Notes: generated by a model not told the origin, from the sequence alone. Numbered from the stretch's first letter, positions 22,430 to 34,950 are shown. The stretch: 64,000 bases of DNA from Lutjanus erythropterus (GCA_020091685.1 CM034605.1:14666635-14730634), one strand, 5' to 3'. Numbers and translations are program-made.

Positions 22430-23585
22430 AGGGATAGTTCAGTTTTTTTAAGTGGGGTTATATAAGGTTGTTACGGTTTAACTTAGAGGTGGACCCAAAT
22501 GCAGACAACCAGAAGCAGAGGGGAGAGTTCAAAAGATATTTAATAAACTGAAGACCAAAACAAAGCTTACATGAACAGAGCAGGTAAATCCAAAACCAGG
22601 CAGGGAGAAAAAAAACAAAAAATCCTTACACTGGAGAATCAAAACATGAGGAAATACTGACAGGGACCGAGACAAGACGAGTGAGAGTGAATGAACCAAC
22701 AAAGGAAGAGGACAAGACACAGGATTAAATACACTAGGAAGAGGAAGGAAAACAAGACACAGGTGAGGGCAGTCAGAGACAGGTGAAAATCATTAGTGAA
22801 CACAAAGGGTGGGAAAACAGGAAGTAAAAACAGGACACAAGAGGGAGAACCAAGACTACAAAATAAAACAGGAAGTGTCCAAAATCCAAAACCATGACAA
22901 AGGTACTATTAGGTCCATAGTCAGTATGCTACCTACAGAAGATGCCGGTCGACATGCCTCCAGTTTTCAGAAGCAGCCAGACTACTGATGTAGGAAGCTA
23001 AGCAATGTATGTGGATATGTAAATGTAAAGATTCAATATCAGTTTAAGTGTCTGCTATATTTAGAATATTTCCACTGCTTTACCTTGCCATCGGACAGCC
23101 TTTTCCGATGGGAAACTGCTGTTATACATGCCAAATTCTCTCTGTCTCAAAATTAGTCATTTTACCTTGCAGAACATTGGACTGTTAGCTTGTTTGTGTT
23201 ATTATGTGACTTTGATGACTCCAAACCATGTGTTTAAAACACCAAAGTCACACAATAAAACAGACAAACTAACAAATTGAGGCAGTGGTAGACAGGCAAC
23301 AATTTGGATTGCAGTTCCCCATCCGAAAAGGCTGTCAGATGGCAAAGGAAAGTGGTAAATATATTCTACATATAACATACACTTAAACTGATATTGATTT
23401 TATTAGGTAGACCTTTTTCTAGGGGGTGACCCTGTCCACAGCAGTCCATTGCTTATCTTCTGAGCTGTTACTCCTCTCCGTTTCTCCAAACTGCAGGCCT
23501 GCTGACTGGCATCTACTGCAGGTAATACACTGACTATGAATGAGTAACTCATGCAATCCCACTTCAAAAAATTAGAACTATCCCT
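22430..23585. mobile_element. TTAA-flanked fold-back MITE (piggyBac-like), copy A
   Basis: TTAA at 22426-22429 and 23586-23589 flank inverted ends AGGGATAGTTC.../...GAACTATCCCT. Without the LTR nested inside it, the element is about 720 bp and folds back on itself almost end to end. For example, ATCAGTTTAAGTGT, CTGCTATATTTAGAATAT and GACAGCCTTTTCCGATGG on the left recur in reverse complement on the right, with the turn near 23225-23240. It is non-coding. The TTAA duplication is the signature of piggyBac-type insertion. Confidence 0.8.
22469..22899 (-). mobile_element. Solo LTR nested in fold-back copy A
   Basis: The 431-bp block begins TGTTACGG and ends CCATGACA on the plus strand (TG...CA), and is flanked by the perfect 5-bp duplication AAGGT at 22464-22468 and 22900-22904. 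Removing it restores the host element's TATAAGGTACTA sequence. On the minus strand a TATA-like GTATTTAAT lies at 22724-22732 and an ATTAAA at about 22540, which suggests minus orientation. No internal gag/pol sequence and no second LTR are present, so it is a recombination-derived solo LTR. The superfamily (ERV or Gypsy/BEL type) cannot be decided here. Confidence 0.75.
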
Positions 23586-23589
23586 TTAA

Positions 23590-24932
23590 GCTGTGAAAAT
23601 AAGCTCACACATTTGAAAGTATATCTAAATGTTTGCAGCCCTTCTTGTCACAAAGAGTGAGAATAAGAAAGACACAAAGTGAAAAGAAAATGATATGTAA
23701 TACGACCTTCAGAAGGTTTCTTTTGCTGCTATTTATTAAATGTTACCACAGAAGGTGTCTTTTTCCTACTTTGAAATTCTAACATAAGTCACAGCAAATG
23801 TGCCATTGCACTTCACCGGCACCTGCCATGGTCTCATTTCAAGGTGATTAAGATACTTATCAAATGTATTTTTGCTGGAAAAACATCGGCGAGAGGGTGA
23901 GATTTTTTTTTTCTCCCCGTGGTCCCCGCAGAGACCAAATTTTGACACATTTCCACACTCAGTTTGAAAGCACAACGATAAATCACACTACACCACAGGG
24001 GCCGTGAAGCAAACTGCACTTCGGTCCAATTTTTAAGCGTGGCTCGAACCCCCCCTCCACTCTCCCCTCTTGCTCCTCAATCCACTGGCCCAATAGAGGG
24101 AGGCAGCCTAAATGCACCATCAGCATTGAGGTTTGGCTGAGCTGCTACAAGGGTATTATGTTCCAAATTCTCTCCAGCTGGAGTGAGGAGAGGCTCGCCC
24201 ATCTCCTTTTTTTTTTTTTTTTAACCCATTCCCAAATCACAAAAAAATCACCCCGGCTTCTTTTTACACCCCTCCATCCATCCCGTTCTTGCCTTCCCTT
24301 TCTCCCTCACCACAATTCAAACAATCAGACACGTCTGAGTAGCGTCTGAAATTTGGGGGGCATCAGGGAAGGCCTTCTTGCAGTGTGTCGGGGGAGTGAT
24401 AGGAAAGAAGAAAACACTGAAAAAGAGTGAGAAAAGGGAGGCGGGGGGAGATGGGAGGAGGAGAGAGCTGCTGGGGCAGGTGAAAGCCGTCCGCATACAA
24501 GGTGGCGATTAGGGGAAAGTGGCCCTGTGTGAGGCAAGAGGAACATCTGTGCCTATTACCGCAGCACACAAAAGACCAGGAGGAGGGGGGGAGAGCAGGG
24601 GGAAAGACCACGGTCTCCAACATGAGCAGGGCCTCACCAAACACCACAGGCTGAATTGCATGGCCCAATTTGAGGCTTTCAGCACTGCTCGTCATTAGCA
24701 TTTGAAAAAGCGAGGCAGGAGCCAGCTCAGTGAGTAACTCATGGGTCGGAGCAGGAGAGTGACTTAAGAGCTTGGAGGAGGTGGAAGTCCCCCCTCACCA
24801 CCACCACCACTGACACCCACCCAGTCCCATGCCTTAAGCACCTTTCATGCAGAGGTCTGCTGAATGGAACATGTTGTGAAGTTGTATCTACATTATCTCT
24901 GTTTAAGATCACAGATGATTATGCAAACATCG
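23590..24932. other. Intergenic with polypyrimidine/polypurine tracts
   Basis: No gene is supported. A T-run of about 18 lies near 24207-24223. The plus strand is pyrimidine-rich at 24240-24310 and purine-rich at 24370-24480 and 24575-24605. Opposed open frames at 24158-24701 reflect this composition. The block 24700-24850 is GC-richer and unique. Confidence 0.4.
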
Positions 24933-25658
24933 CACTCTTAGAAATAATGGTTTTAAAAAGGTTCTTCCTGACTGGCTGAGGTTCTACCCGCAACCATTTG
25001 CTTTTAAAGAACCTTTTGTTGGAGAGAAGGTTCGTCAGTGGTTCTTTGTAAGACTAACGGCTCCATTAAGAACCTTTTTGGAAGAGAAAGCTCTAGAAGG
25101 GTTGTGAAATCCCTTCTTGTCACAACCCCCTGAGTAGGTTCTAGATAAAACCATTGGTATTTAAAGTGTTCTTAGTGGAACTCTGCTAGGTGGGTTCTAA
25201 ATAAAAGCCTTGTGATATAAAAGGGATCTTGTTAGAACCCCCGAGTGAATTCTATATAAAACCCTTGGAAAAATTAATGGTTTCTTGGTAGAACCCCATG
25301 GAATATAAAGGGTTTCTCTGGAGAACTCCCCAAGGTTGGTTCTAAATAACACCCTTGCAATATAAAAGGGTTCACAGTAGAACCTCCCAGGTGGGTCTAG
25401 ATAAAACCTCTGTGTGGTTCCTAGATGAAATTTCTTAGAAGAACCTCATGGGTGGGTTCTTGTTAGCACCCTTAGAAAGTGGAACACTTCTAAATTGAAT
25501 TGGGTGGAACGTTTCACATATGGTTCAAGGTATAACCCTTTATGCTGGATTCTTGGTCGAACTCTCTGAAAGGGTCCCATATGGAAAAAGGATTATCCTA
25601 TAGAGACAAGCTGAACATCCCGTTTTGGTTGCAGTCAGCACCTTCTTTTCTCAGGGTG
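24933..25658 (-). mobile_element. GGTTCT-family palindromic MITE-like element, copy 3
   Basis: The element starts CACTCTTAGAAATAATGG and ends CTTCTTTTCTCAGGGTG; the flanking TA is lost on both sides (CG and CA). The 726-bp interior consists of diverged hairpin units with spacers such as AAATAAAAGCCTTG. It has the same orientation as copies 1 and 2. It lacks the unique core seen in the 29 and 40 kb copies. Confidence 0.75.
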
Positions 25659-25659
25659 C

Positions 25660-28600
25660 AGGGGGAAAAAAACAGGGAAACTGAACTGATGGCTACAATT
25701 TCTGTTGATATAACTGCTGATCATAAATGACGTCCTCGGAGATACAGTGCGGCTTTTCAGACGTACATGATGCTACCATATGCTTTTCCAAGTAGTTGTC
25801 ACAACTGCACACTTTCAGCATCTAACCACGAACTCGTTTGCTCTGCAGAGAGGAAACGCAGGGCCCATGATGCACTGCATCCATATGCATCGTTGCGTAC
25901 CGTATCTCAGCATGGCAAATGAGTGTTCAATTTGATTCCAACATTTTGAATAGCCGTATTTCAAAGTGTGTCAACCTGGTTCAAAAACACAGCTAATGGA
26001 TGGCAAAAGCATGAAAAATAAAACACTCATTCTGGTGAGCGGTGCATCAAACTTGTATACTGGATTGCACTCTTTTTCAGAATTGAGAACACTTGGGACG
26101 GAGATGTATTACTTATTTAAATGCCACAAGGCATATATCTGTTTGCTTAAATATTCCAATTTATTCCAAGACAGTAAGTGCCTTGCTGGAGTGAATTATG
26201 GATGGTAAATCAAGACGCTGAGTTATTAGTTATGACACCATACGGTTCTGTCTTAGTCAATATGTCTCTCTTTGAGATTGGGATAATTTAAGTGGGTGAT
26301 GTTGAACTGGCAAGCTGATGAGCAATCCTGATTTGAGGAACACAACTTTACAGCTAATCTACAGGCAGCATGATTCACAGTGCGATACAATAAAACAGGA
26401 ATCACCAAGCTTGGCATGAGCACAGTGAAAACCCAGTGGAACCGATGTCTGTTGTCAGCTTTTTAAATTGATTTAACAGGCTGATTTCACAGCAAAGCAA
26501 AAGAGAAAAATTCATTATGATAGGATTTACGGTTAACTAAGACCACTGCGGTTTCATTTGCCATAAGGAAGGTCATATGAGAGGCAGTTCAATGTGTAAG
26601 ATTGCACACAGCAGAGACATACGGGTGGACTTCAGGCTTCCTCACACCATGGAAGTTCTTTTGAAAAATTACCTTCCTTTTTGCCATAAGGCCCGGTGCC
26701 CAATAACTCTCTCTGTGGGACTCATCTGACAGAACAAACATGGTGCCTCTTACAGCCCAGAGCTAAGCAGTCTCTGTTTAAAAGAGAAAAAAAAAAGTGT
26801 TCAATATTTTTGAACTATTAAAAAAAGGTGTTAAATTAATTTAGCCTTAGGTTTCGATTTAAGCACCTAAACATTAATTTGTGTCATAGGACAATGTGCA
26901 CAAACTGTATGCTTTAATTATGTGTTTATAAAATTTAATTTTAAATCAAACCTGAGATAGCGGGCTTGAAGGCCAATAGTATTACCTGATTAACTCAAAT
27001 CTGGACCAAAAAAACACCCTTGGGCTTCGTAAAGTAGAGTAGGGATTCAAAATATACAACTTCTACGCAAACATGTAAACTCCAGTAACATACAGTTACA
27101 AAGCTGAGACTCTTGTGTTTTACCTTACAAGGCAGGTGGATTCACAAGATCATGCAAGAATCCATCCTTCCAGGCTTTAAGTTATCCATTTGTATAGACA
27201 CCAAAAGTGGTGCAGCCAATCAGCATCCTAGGAGGGAGTATTGGCAGGTAAGGGTGTGGTTTAATGTGTGACAACAGCGAGAGGCATTGTTTTTGATTCA
27301 GTTGATTCATTCAGTCCAAAATAATATCAATAAATACCGACAAACTGCACGAACGAGCCAGCAGAAACTGTAATCCTTGAGTTATATCCATCCCTGTATG
27401 ACGTTTGCATGCAGATAGAAGTGTTATTTTGGTTTCAAGATGGCCCCTGCACTGTGGCCTTTTGTTTGACAACTCACTTTAGCCAGTAGGAGCTCCCATG
27501 TCCTGTCCACAGCTCCCAATGGCTAAAGAGAATATTAGTTCAAAGGAAGTGCCTGTCTCTCTTCTCTTGTGTAAGGACAGAGGCAACTGGAACAGAGTGT
27601 GCTGATGACTAGCGCTTTGTATAACCAATGAAATCTCAGAAATGACAATATGCCATTTTTATTTGTGATATGAAACTAGAACAGAGAAATGGTATAAATT
27701 TAGATAGTTTGCTGTGAGTTGCTTTTTATATGAAAAGCACTTGTTTTGATGCTTTTATAGTGTACTGTAATGTAAGCTCCAGTTGCTCTGAGGCAGGATT
27801 TTCTCGGGAGTCTCCAAATGGCTTTTTTAAATTGAATTGCCAAGACATACCACTGAGAAAACGTGTGTAAATATTCATTTTCTGTTGTATTGTTATCAGT
27901 TTGAACTTGGGACAGGATAAAGCTAAATGCTGTGGACCCATTATGTTTACAGCTAATAAGTCACACTTATACCCCATCTGTAGGTATCCTTCTACTTCTA
28001 TTCCTCGATGTCAGTAGCACTTCGAGTGATTTTGACTGTAAGTGCTACAGATCAAAAGATCTACAGATCAAAACCATGCATGTACTCCAAATGGTTCAAG
28101 AACAGCTTTTCAATTTACTTTGGGTATGACTAGGATAGGTGTTTTAGGCTAATTTTATAGGAATGTAAAGAGGGTTACCCTGTCAATAATATTGATAAAG
28201 TTATTCTGAACAACAACACAAACCTTAAAATTGTCTGTTTACATATAGTTGCAGTGCTGAAGTGCAGCAGTCATGCATGTAAGTCACAATGCACTAACAA
28301 TACACAGTAGCCGCATCAAAATACTGCATGATTACATCCAATTGTAATATTTTAAATCACTTTACAATCTCAAACATCACTGCATTACGGATGGGAACAC
28401 AATAGGTCACAGCCGATGGGAAATCAGCAGGAAGGCCTGACCCTTTTTCCTTTACATAAGTACATTTTCTTGATCTTGAGCTAGATGTGTAAAGACATAA
28501 CAATACATTATGCATGTTAGAGAAGTAATTTGGTCCTATCTGATGAAATCCTGCATTAGTGAACATTAAAGCAGGTAGGTTCAAAGGCAGGTCTTCACGC

Positions 28601-29168
28601 AACTATGACCACGCATGCTGAAACAGGAAAGATCAACAAGGAGGCACGAGCTCCCTGGCTGTTACTTCACACGGCATTACAGTGTGTGGTTTTAATCATC
28701 GGACTGTTTGTGTTATTAGGCCTTGAGGTGACAATGGTGAAACATTAAAGCAGGTTTTGAACTGAATATTAAAATCCGCCCATCTCATCATTTGAGTAAC
28801 AGCTTTCAAAGGGTTTCAGGATTTCAGGGCACATAAATGTTTGATATGCTGGTGGAGTGATGCATGTGGGCTACATTGTGCTTGAGAAGCACGCAGTCTG
28901 AAGGTCATCAGATCTAATTGTCAGATGGACCGAGTCTTGATTGCAGCAACAAATCCCCACAAGGTTCCCCGTCGGAAGCCTGATATAAGAAAATAGCAGA
29001 GTGTGTTGTCAGCACATTTTCATGTTTACTGAAAACAGAGCAAAAAGGAGGGCATTTAGGTCAAGTAGTAGAAAAGCCAATAAAATCGCAACATATATAT
29101 TGACAGAACAGTCACTTTCTCTCTTAAACAAAGTGTGAAGATGTGTCTGCTTTAACACACAGTGCATC
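25660..29168. other. AT-rich intergenic DNA
   Basis: No gene, RNA gene or complete mobile element is recognised. The stretch 25740-26620 is unique and has several ATGCA and CATTAT motifs. Around 27205-27260, CCAATCAGCATCCTAGG resembles a common fish-repeat phrase but lacks defined ends. Open frames in this interval are all under 85 codons and featureless. Confidence 0.4.
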
Positions 29169-29170
29169 TA

Positions 29171-30033
29171 CACTCTTAGAAATAAAGGTTCTAACTAGAA
29201 CCATATAGGATTCTTTGTAGAACCCTTTTTGATTCCTGATAGAACATCTATAAAGGTTCCACCTGGAACCATTTTAGGGGTTCTTCATAGAACCCAGCAT
29301 AAAGGGTTATACCTGGAACCATCTGGGAAAGGTTCCACCCCAAAACCACCAATGAGAGCTTCTACAGAGAACCCTTCTATGGTCTAATGGCTCCACCCAG
29401 AACCCTCTCTGGTGGTTCTATACAGAACCTCTCCACCTTCCAAGGGTGCCGACAAGAACCCACCCAGGGGGTTCGACGAAGAATACCTTTACATGGCAAT
29501 GGTTTCATCTAGAACTTACAAGGGAGTTCTTCTGAGAACCCACTTATATCCCAAGGGATTCATCCTGAACCCACCCAGGGGGTTCTATCAAGAGCCTTTT
29601 TTATATTCAAAGGGTGGCATCTAGAACCCACTCAGCTATATCTAAACCCTAATCTTTTTTTATGAGGGTTTCACCATCACATTTTCTGAGGGTTCTACAA
29701 TAGAAACATTATTTACATATTTTACAGAACATAAGTACAATAAATTGATTACAGGGATTCCAGATACATCTACATTTAAAAATACAATGTGACACATGGA
29801 CAAGTGTTTGAATATTTGGGGTGAGGATCTCATGCTTTCAACAATCCTTGAGGAACTCTTTCTTCCAAAATCAGCTCTTTGGATGAAAAAGGTTCTTAAT
29901 GGAACCCTTAGTCTTGCATAGAACACATGATGAACTCTTTCTTCAAAAAAGGGGTTCTTCAGAAGCAAACAGCTCTGGGTAGAACCCCAGACCTTTAGGA
30001 AGAACCGTTTTGGAACTGTAATTTCTAAGAGTG
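29171..30033 (+). mobile_element. GGTTCT-family palindromic MITE-like element, copy 4
   Basis: TA at 29169-29170 and 30034-30035 flank CACTCTTAGAAATAAAGG... and ...TAATTTCTAAGAGTG, the best preserved termini of the family in this window. Units read GGTTCTACCTGGAACC-like hairpins. At about 29700-29860 there is a non-hairpin core (ATTACAGGGATTCCAGATAC, then AAGTGTTTGAATATTTGG) that is also present in the 40 kb copy but not in the other four. 863 bp, non-coding. Confidence 0.8.
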
Positions 30034-30414
30034 TACTCTACAGTACGTGTATGTACTTGAGTGTCCACACCTGTAGACAGATAAGTTATTTGCATCCTTG
30101 CAAATAGTGATCAATGCATACTAGGCGTCCTCTAACCTCTCCATCAGTGCAACAAAGCAGGCGCCGGTTCAATTCTTTCCCAACATATGATGTAAATGCT
30201 CTGTGGTGCACATTTAATGTGATGTCATTGTACTATTGACATCCAGGGATGGACCGGCGGCCGAGGCTGATTTGTTTAATATCTAGCTGAGAGAATTCTA
30301 TTGACTTTCCTTTTTTCCTCATCTGCTCGCAAGATGAAAACATATCTTCCTACCCAGAAGCTCTGACCTAATATGCCTTTCTAATGTTTTTCAGAAGGAC
30401 ATGCTATATTGCAT
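30034..30414. promoter_or_regulatory. Possible noncoding regulatory stretch
   Basis: Unique sequence around 30225-30400 combines a GC-rich core (GGACCGGCGGCCGAGG) with TTGTTTAATATCTAG and is not repeat-like. No gene is recognised. Regulatory function is speculation from texture. Confidence 0.2.
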
Positions 30415-30480
30415 ATGTGTGAGTTTGTGTGTGTGTGTGTTTGTGTGCACTGTATGTGTATGTGTGTGTGTGTGTGTGTT
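30415..30480 (+). repeat. TG-rich interrupted microsatellite
   Basis: Two TG runs are separated by TGTGCACTGTATGTGTATG. Typical fish dinucleotide repeat. Confidence 0.85.
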
Positions 30481-31180
30481 TAGCTCCATTCAGGACTTAT
30501 ATCGATATAAGCCAGGCTTAATCCTTTCACTCTGATGGCTTCAATGACAGCGGCACACCATCAGATAAGAGGTCATTGAACTGCAGCAGCCACCTCTTCA
30601 TTCAGAATAAATGGGGTGCACCAAGAGTGCACCTTACTATGTGCCGCATTGCTCTGGTCATAATGAAAATGTAATGCATTTTGGGCTCCAGCTGCCATCA
30701 CTACCGCACTACACACAACTGATTCTGTTGATATTACTCGTATAACTTGCCCAATTTGTTGCTAGAAATGATGCACATACAAAAGAGAAATTTCAACATT
30801 CGGTATGTATGAACTTACTCTCCAGGTTTCTCTTTTTTTAAAAAAATATTCAATTCAACCTATTTGTGAGTTTCTTGGCTCAATCTTAGAGTGCACATTT
30901 CTATTGCATTGGTTTGATTTTATAAGAGTACATCATGGCTGTTCTGATTTTTAGCCTGAAATTGAAAATCTACACATACAGTAGGTGCACCATCTAGATT
31001 CCAAATGTCTATCAACCTTGAGGCCAATATGTGGTATGCATCTATCAAAGCCCATGTCAGACTAATGCTCTTTCCTGCATCTTGGCACAGCATGACCATA
31101 TGGAACTGTAGACGTTTCCTTTTGCTTGGCTAACCAGTCAGGTTGAAAGGAGCGCACAGTGGCGGGGAGAGAATTCTTTC
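30481..31180. other. Intergenic, no recognised feature
   Basis: Unique sequence with a T/A run near 30831-30846. No supported gene or element. Confidence 0.4.
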
Positions 31181-32160
31181 TAAAAACCATCTAATATCCA
31201 CATGGATGTTGCTTTCTTGCTCTGTCTGTCTCCAATCCTACTGAGGGACATGAAAACCAAAGACCACAGACAACCTTGATTGAGGCGCAGCTGAGACATG
31301 CTAATGCTCTGATTTTGTTTTCATTGGGAGGGCTCCCCGGCTGTGGCATATCATTTGATTTTTGCATGCATCGAATCACTCCATGTGAACTGTCACAACA
31401 TGTGTTTCTGTGTGCCGACGCCTCAACAAGCACCTCTCTTTGAGCAATCATCTGGGGACAACGCTGGATGTTTATTTTGGCAGAAATCCCATCACGCATT
31501 CATGCCCATTTCCTTTGGTCCGAGTCGCGGCCCTGCATGTCATCATAAACTAGACTGAAAATAGAATATGCACACGCGGAGACCTATAAGCCTCGCACAA
31601 ACAACAGATGATTTGAAGATCCCCACAGCTTTAAAGTGCTACGGAACCTGAGCAATTTGCAGTAAACTAATTATAATCCAATTTTCTAATCTCTCTCCAG
31701 TTCTCGTTGCTATTTTCCACCTCTCTCTCCACTTCTTCTGCAGTCTTGATAGTTTAAGACCTGGCCCATTAAAACAACCGGCGCTTTTAATGGCAGCATG
31801 TTAACGCTGCACAAAAAGAACATTCTCCTTTGCCTTTTCTTCATTTAAATTCAATTATCACCGAGAACAGTTAGACAGCAAGGGAATAATAATAATGAGG
31901 GGTGTGCGCAGGATGAAGGTGTGCAATGGCCGCGCGGTGACATCTTTTGTTCGCTTTTTTTCGGATTGGCAAGATAATGGCGAGGTCTGCCACGAGGGGG
32001 GCCAGGAAAAGTGGAGCTCACCACGCAGGTTATCTTTCATAGTGTACAGGATAATCACAGAGTGGTGAAAGCCGGGGAGCAGCAGAGACATATCTTCTTG
32101 GAGATCAAGGTCAAAACAACTCAAAGGAAGGTGGAAATTCAGTTTCAAAAACACTCACAG
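31181..32160. promoter_or_regulatory. Candidate conserved-noncoding-like block
   Basis: About 1 kb of unique, balanced-composition sequence, including CGCGGCCCTGCATGTCATC, GGCAGCATGTTAACGCTGC, CATTTAAATTCAATTATC and GGCCGCGCGGTGACATC. It lacks repeat signatures and long exclusive open frames; those present at 31191-31558 and 31858-32154 overlap on both strands or are featureless. The CpG-containing, motif-dense texture is unusual against the AT-rich surroundings. Regulatory identity is inference. Confidence 0.25.
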
Positions 32161-33380
32161 CTGCCTGAAACATATTGATCTAGCTCCTCTTCCCTCTACC
32201 TCCAAAGTCATTTCTCTGATAGACTCGGGTAGAAATACATTATTTTCTTGTCATAGGCACCACAATGGATCACTGTTAAGAATATACTGCACTTATAGAG
32301 AAGAGAAGGGAGAGGGAGGAATGTTAAGAGCATGGCGTGCTACATTTGAAATAACAATTCACAGAGTGACCTCTGCTGCCCATCAGTCCTGTAACACTTT
32401 CCCATTCTGCAAGCTGAAATTTCCATCAATCACAAACACATGACTGCAAATTAAGAGCATCAAGAGCTGGACATCTGAGAACACCGATAAGCTCAGAAAA
32501 TGGCAATTTGTCAAGTGTGGAATTGCTATAATTAGGGTTTGGGGTATAGATAAATGTTATGTGTCCAGTCTGGACTCCAGCATTCCTTTAAAAATGCATA
32601 GCTGCTTTATACACAGAATCACTCTGCAGAAACTTTACACAGACAGATCAATAACAACGCCTAGCACTGAGTCCTCTAAGGCATTGCAGTAAGCTCAGCC
32701 ACTGATGTATCTGAGCCAAGTGGCCTTTGCAACAAAGGAATAGCAACTCCCTCTTATTCCTTTGATTTATGCCCTTGGAAGTTGGCACATATTCCCACCA
32801 AAGAGTGTCTAACTGTCTGACTGAAGTGCTTGATGTTAAGCAAAATTGTTATCCTTAATTCGCAAAGAGTTATAGATCAAAGTATATGAGACGGGCTTCA
32901 GTGAATAGATTACTTTGCATTTGATTTTAATTCTTTTAAACTGATAAAACTAAAATCCAATGCTGAGCAGGACGGTGATGGACAGTCAGCATGTTTATGT
33001 TTTTGGAGAACAGTAAAAATGTAATCAGATTATAGATCCATTTAGTAAAAATGCCTATTATATATGACTATTAGCAGGAATACAATTAAAATATGTTTTA
33101 AAATAAAGATCAACTGGCTATACTACCATGGGCAGTGTGCACATATTACAACATTTCATGAGTCTCACATGAAACTAGAGCTAATCTTACAGGTGCCAAT
33201 TCATTACCATGGCCCAAAATGAAGAAATGCTTCACTGGATGGAAATTTTGACATTATTTTGTCTTTATATCAGAAAACAGGAAGAAATCACAGTGTAGTG
33301 CAAGTTCTGCCTTCAGCTGTGAAAATACTGCCTTCATCCCAGGACTCAACATCTAATTTAAAGAAATGTTTGCAGGTTAA
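32161..33380. other. Intergenic, no recognised feature
   Basis: AT-rich unique sequence without a supported gene, RNA or element. No open frame worth noting. Confidence 0.4.
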
Positions 33381-33595
33381 GACTAACTGCTAACATTAGC
33401 TACACAGCACAACTGCTAACGTTAGCTACACAGACCACCTTCTAGCATAAGCTACAGAACAACCACTAATATAAGCTACACAGACCAACCATTAACAGTT
33501 AGCTACACAGAAAAAACTGTTAACACTGCTAACATTAGATGAACAGAATAGCTGCTAACATCAGCTGCACAGAAATCCAGTTAGCTAGCTAACTT
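33381..33595 (+). repeat. Degenerate minisatellite, about 26-bp unit
   Basis: At least seven imperfect tandem units of the form CTGCTAACATTAGCTACACAG plus a five-base variable tail are visible. Examples are ACTGCTAACGTTAGCTACACAG and ACTAATATAAGCTACACAG. Spacing is 24-28 bp and substitutions are frequent, so the array is old. No function evident. Confidence 0.8.
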
Positions 33596-33599
33596 GTCA

Positions 33600-34780
33600 A
33601 TACTACCACTCCTCCTCTAACTACTACTGCTGAAAAATATTATGGGACATCATTACTACTATTAATCTAAACAACATTGTGCTTAAAAAAAGAAGAAATA
33701 TCCATTCAAACAATTACTTAACCTAACACAAAACATTATTTAGGCTTTATTATTCCACCATATTTGGAAATGAGGCTATCCAAACATAATGGAAAGTAAT
33801 CAAGTCACATTACTTTAAGATTATGATACTTGTATTCATTTGCTGACTGTATTTTTAACAGGTAATTATTGTATGGGAATACATTTGAAGTATCCCTCAC
33901 AGCCATGTTTATGAGGCTCCACATTGTGCTGCCTGATGTAGCGTCAATAACAAGCAATTTAAATCCGCTGTCTCCTTAAAATCATTTATTGTTCTGTATT
34001 GTATTTTAGTCATCTGCGACTGACTGCCTGCTGGATGTTGTTCAGACGTTGTCACTCCCAAGTCCTCCACCTCTCCTCCTTTGTTCTGAGCACAAATCCT
34101 TCTTTTATTATCCAGGCAGCAGCGTAAGGTCCTGACCCCACTTCCCTATTGCAGTTTCCTCCACGTTTGATGCCCGCCTCCCCCTCTCCTGGATTATTGT
34201 AATACTCTATGCACTTGCTTTGATGTAATAACTATGTGCAACTTGTAGTCGGTGTGGAATTTGATGGAGCAATGACCTGACAGATGAGAAAGCGCAACAG
34301 ACAGCTTGTGTCAAATGTATCCGTGTTTTGGATCTGTCAAACAAGCATCCATTCTTTATAGGGATTTGTGGAAATACGAGGCTTTTTGTTTTCTTCTTCT
34401 TTACTCTTATCAAATTTACAGATTATCTTATTGCTCAAAGTCACTACTAGTTAAACTGCACTTTCACATTGATTTGAATAGTTGTAAATACAACAAATGA
34501 TCCACTGCTGTGATTAATAACCTTGAATATATTGAGTGAGGAGAAACTTAGAAATAAACAATACAAATAAACATAACGGCCTTGCATACTGTCATCTGTT
34601 TAAAGGTATGGATTTAACCATTCAATCAATTTGTCAAAGTCAAATTCAGGAGTAGGTGGTGGCACTACTGTATATACAGTCCCTCTTATTATCTTCTGCC
34701 AGTTTAATTTATTGACTGAGGACTTAATTGATTTACTGACACTATTCTCAAAGTCACCTCATCTGAAATGTTCCAGAAGA
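33600..34780. other. AT-rich intergenic DNA
   Basis: No gene or defined element is recognised. Short featureless open frames only. Confidence 0.4.
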
Positions 34781-34950
34781 ACAACAGCACCAGTGTGCCG
34801 CGGCCGAGTAGCTTATCCAGCTAATTAGCTATTGTTAATCAGATGGAGATGAATCTAATCATCTATTTATGAAATAATCCTCTGACAGAAACGTAATGGC
34901 TGATATCGAGCAAAGCACAACAAAACATGAATTCTGATTACTTATACGTC
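34781..34950. promoter_or_regulatory. Homeodomain/SOX motif cluster, enhancer candidate
   Basis: A perfect 12-bp palindrome AGCTAATTAGCT at 34819-34830 (paired TAATTA homeodomain core) is followed directly by ATTGTT (SOX-like) at 34831-34836, TTAATC, an E-box CAGATG at 34840-34845, and TAATC at 34856-34860. A GC-rich CCGCGGCCG precedes it. Tight adjacency of these sites is typical of developmental enhancers, but such motifs are short and AT-biased. Function is inference. Confidence 0.3.
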
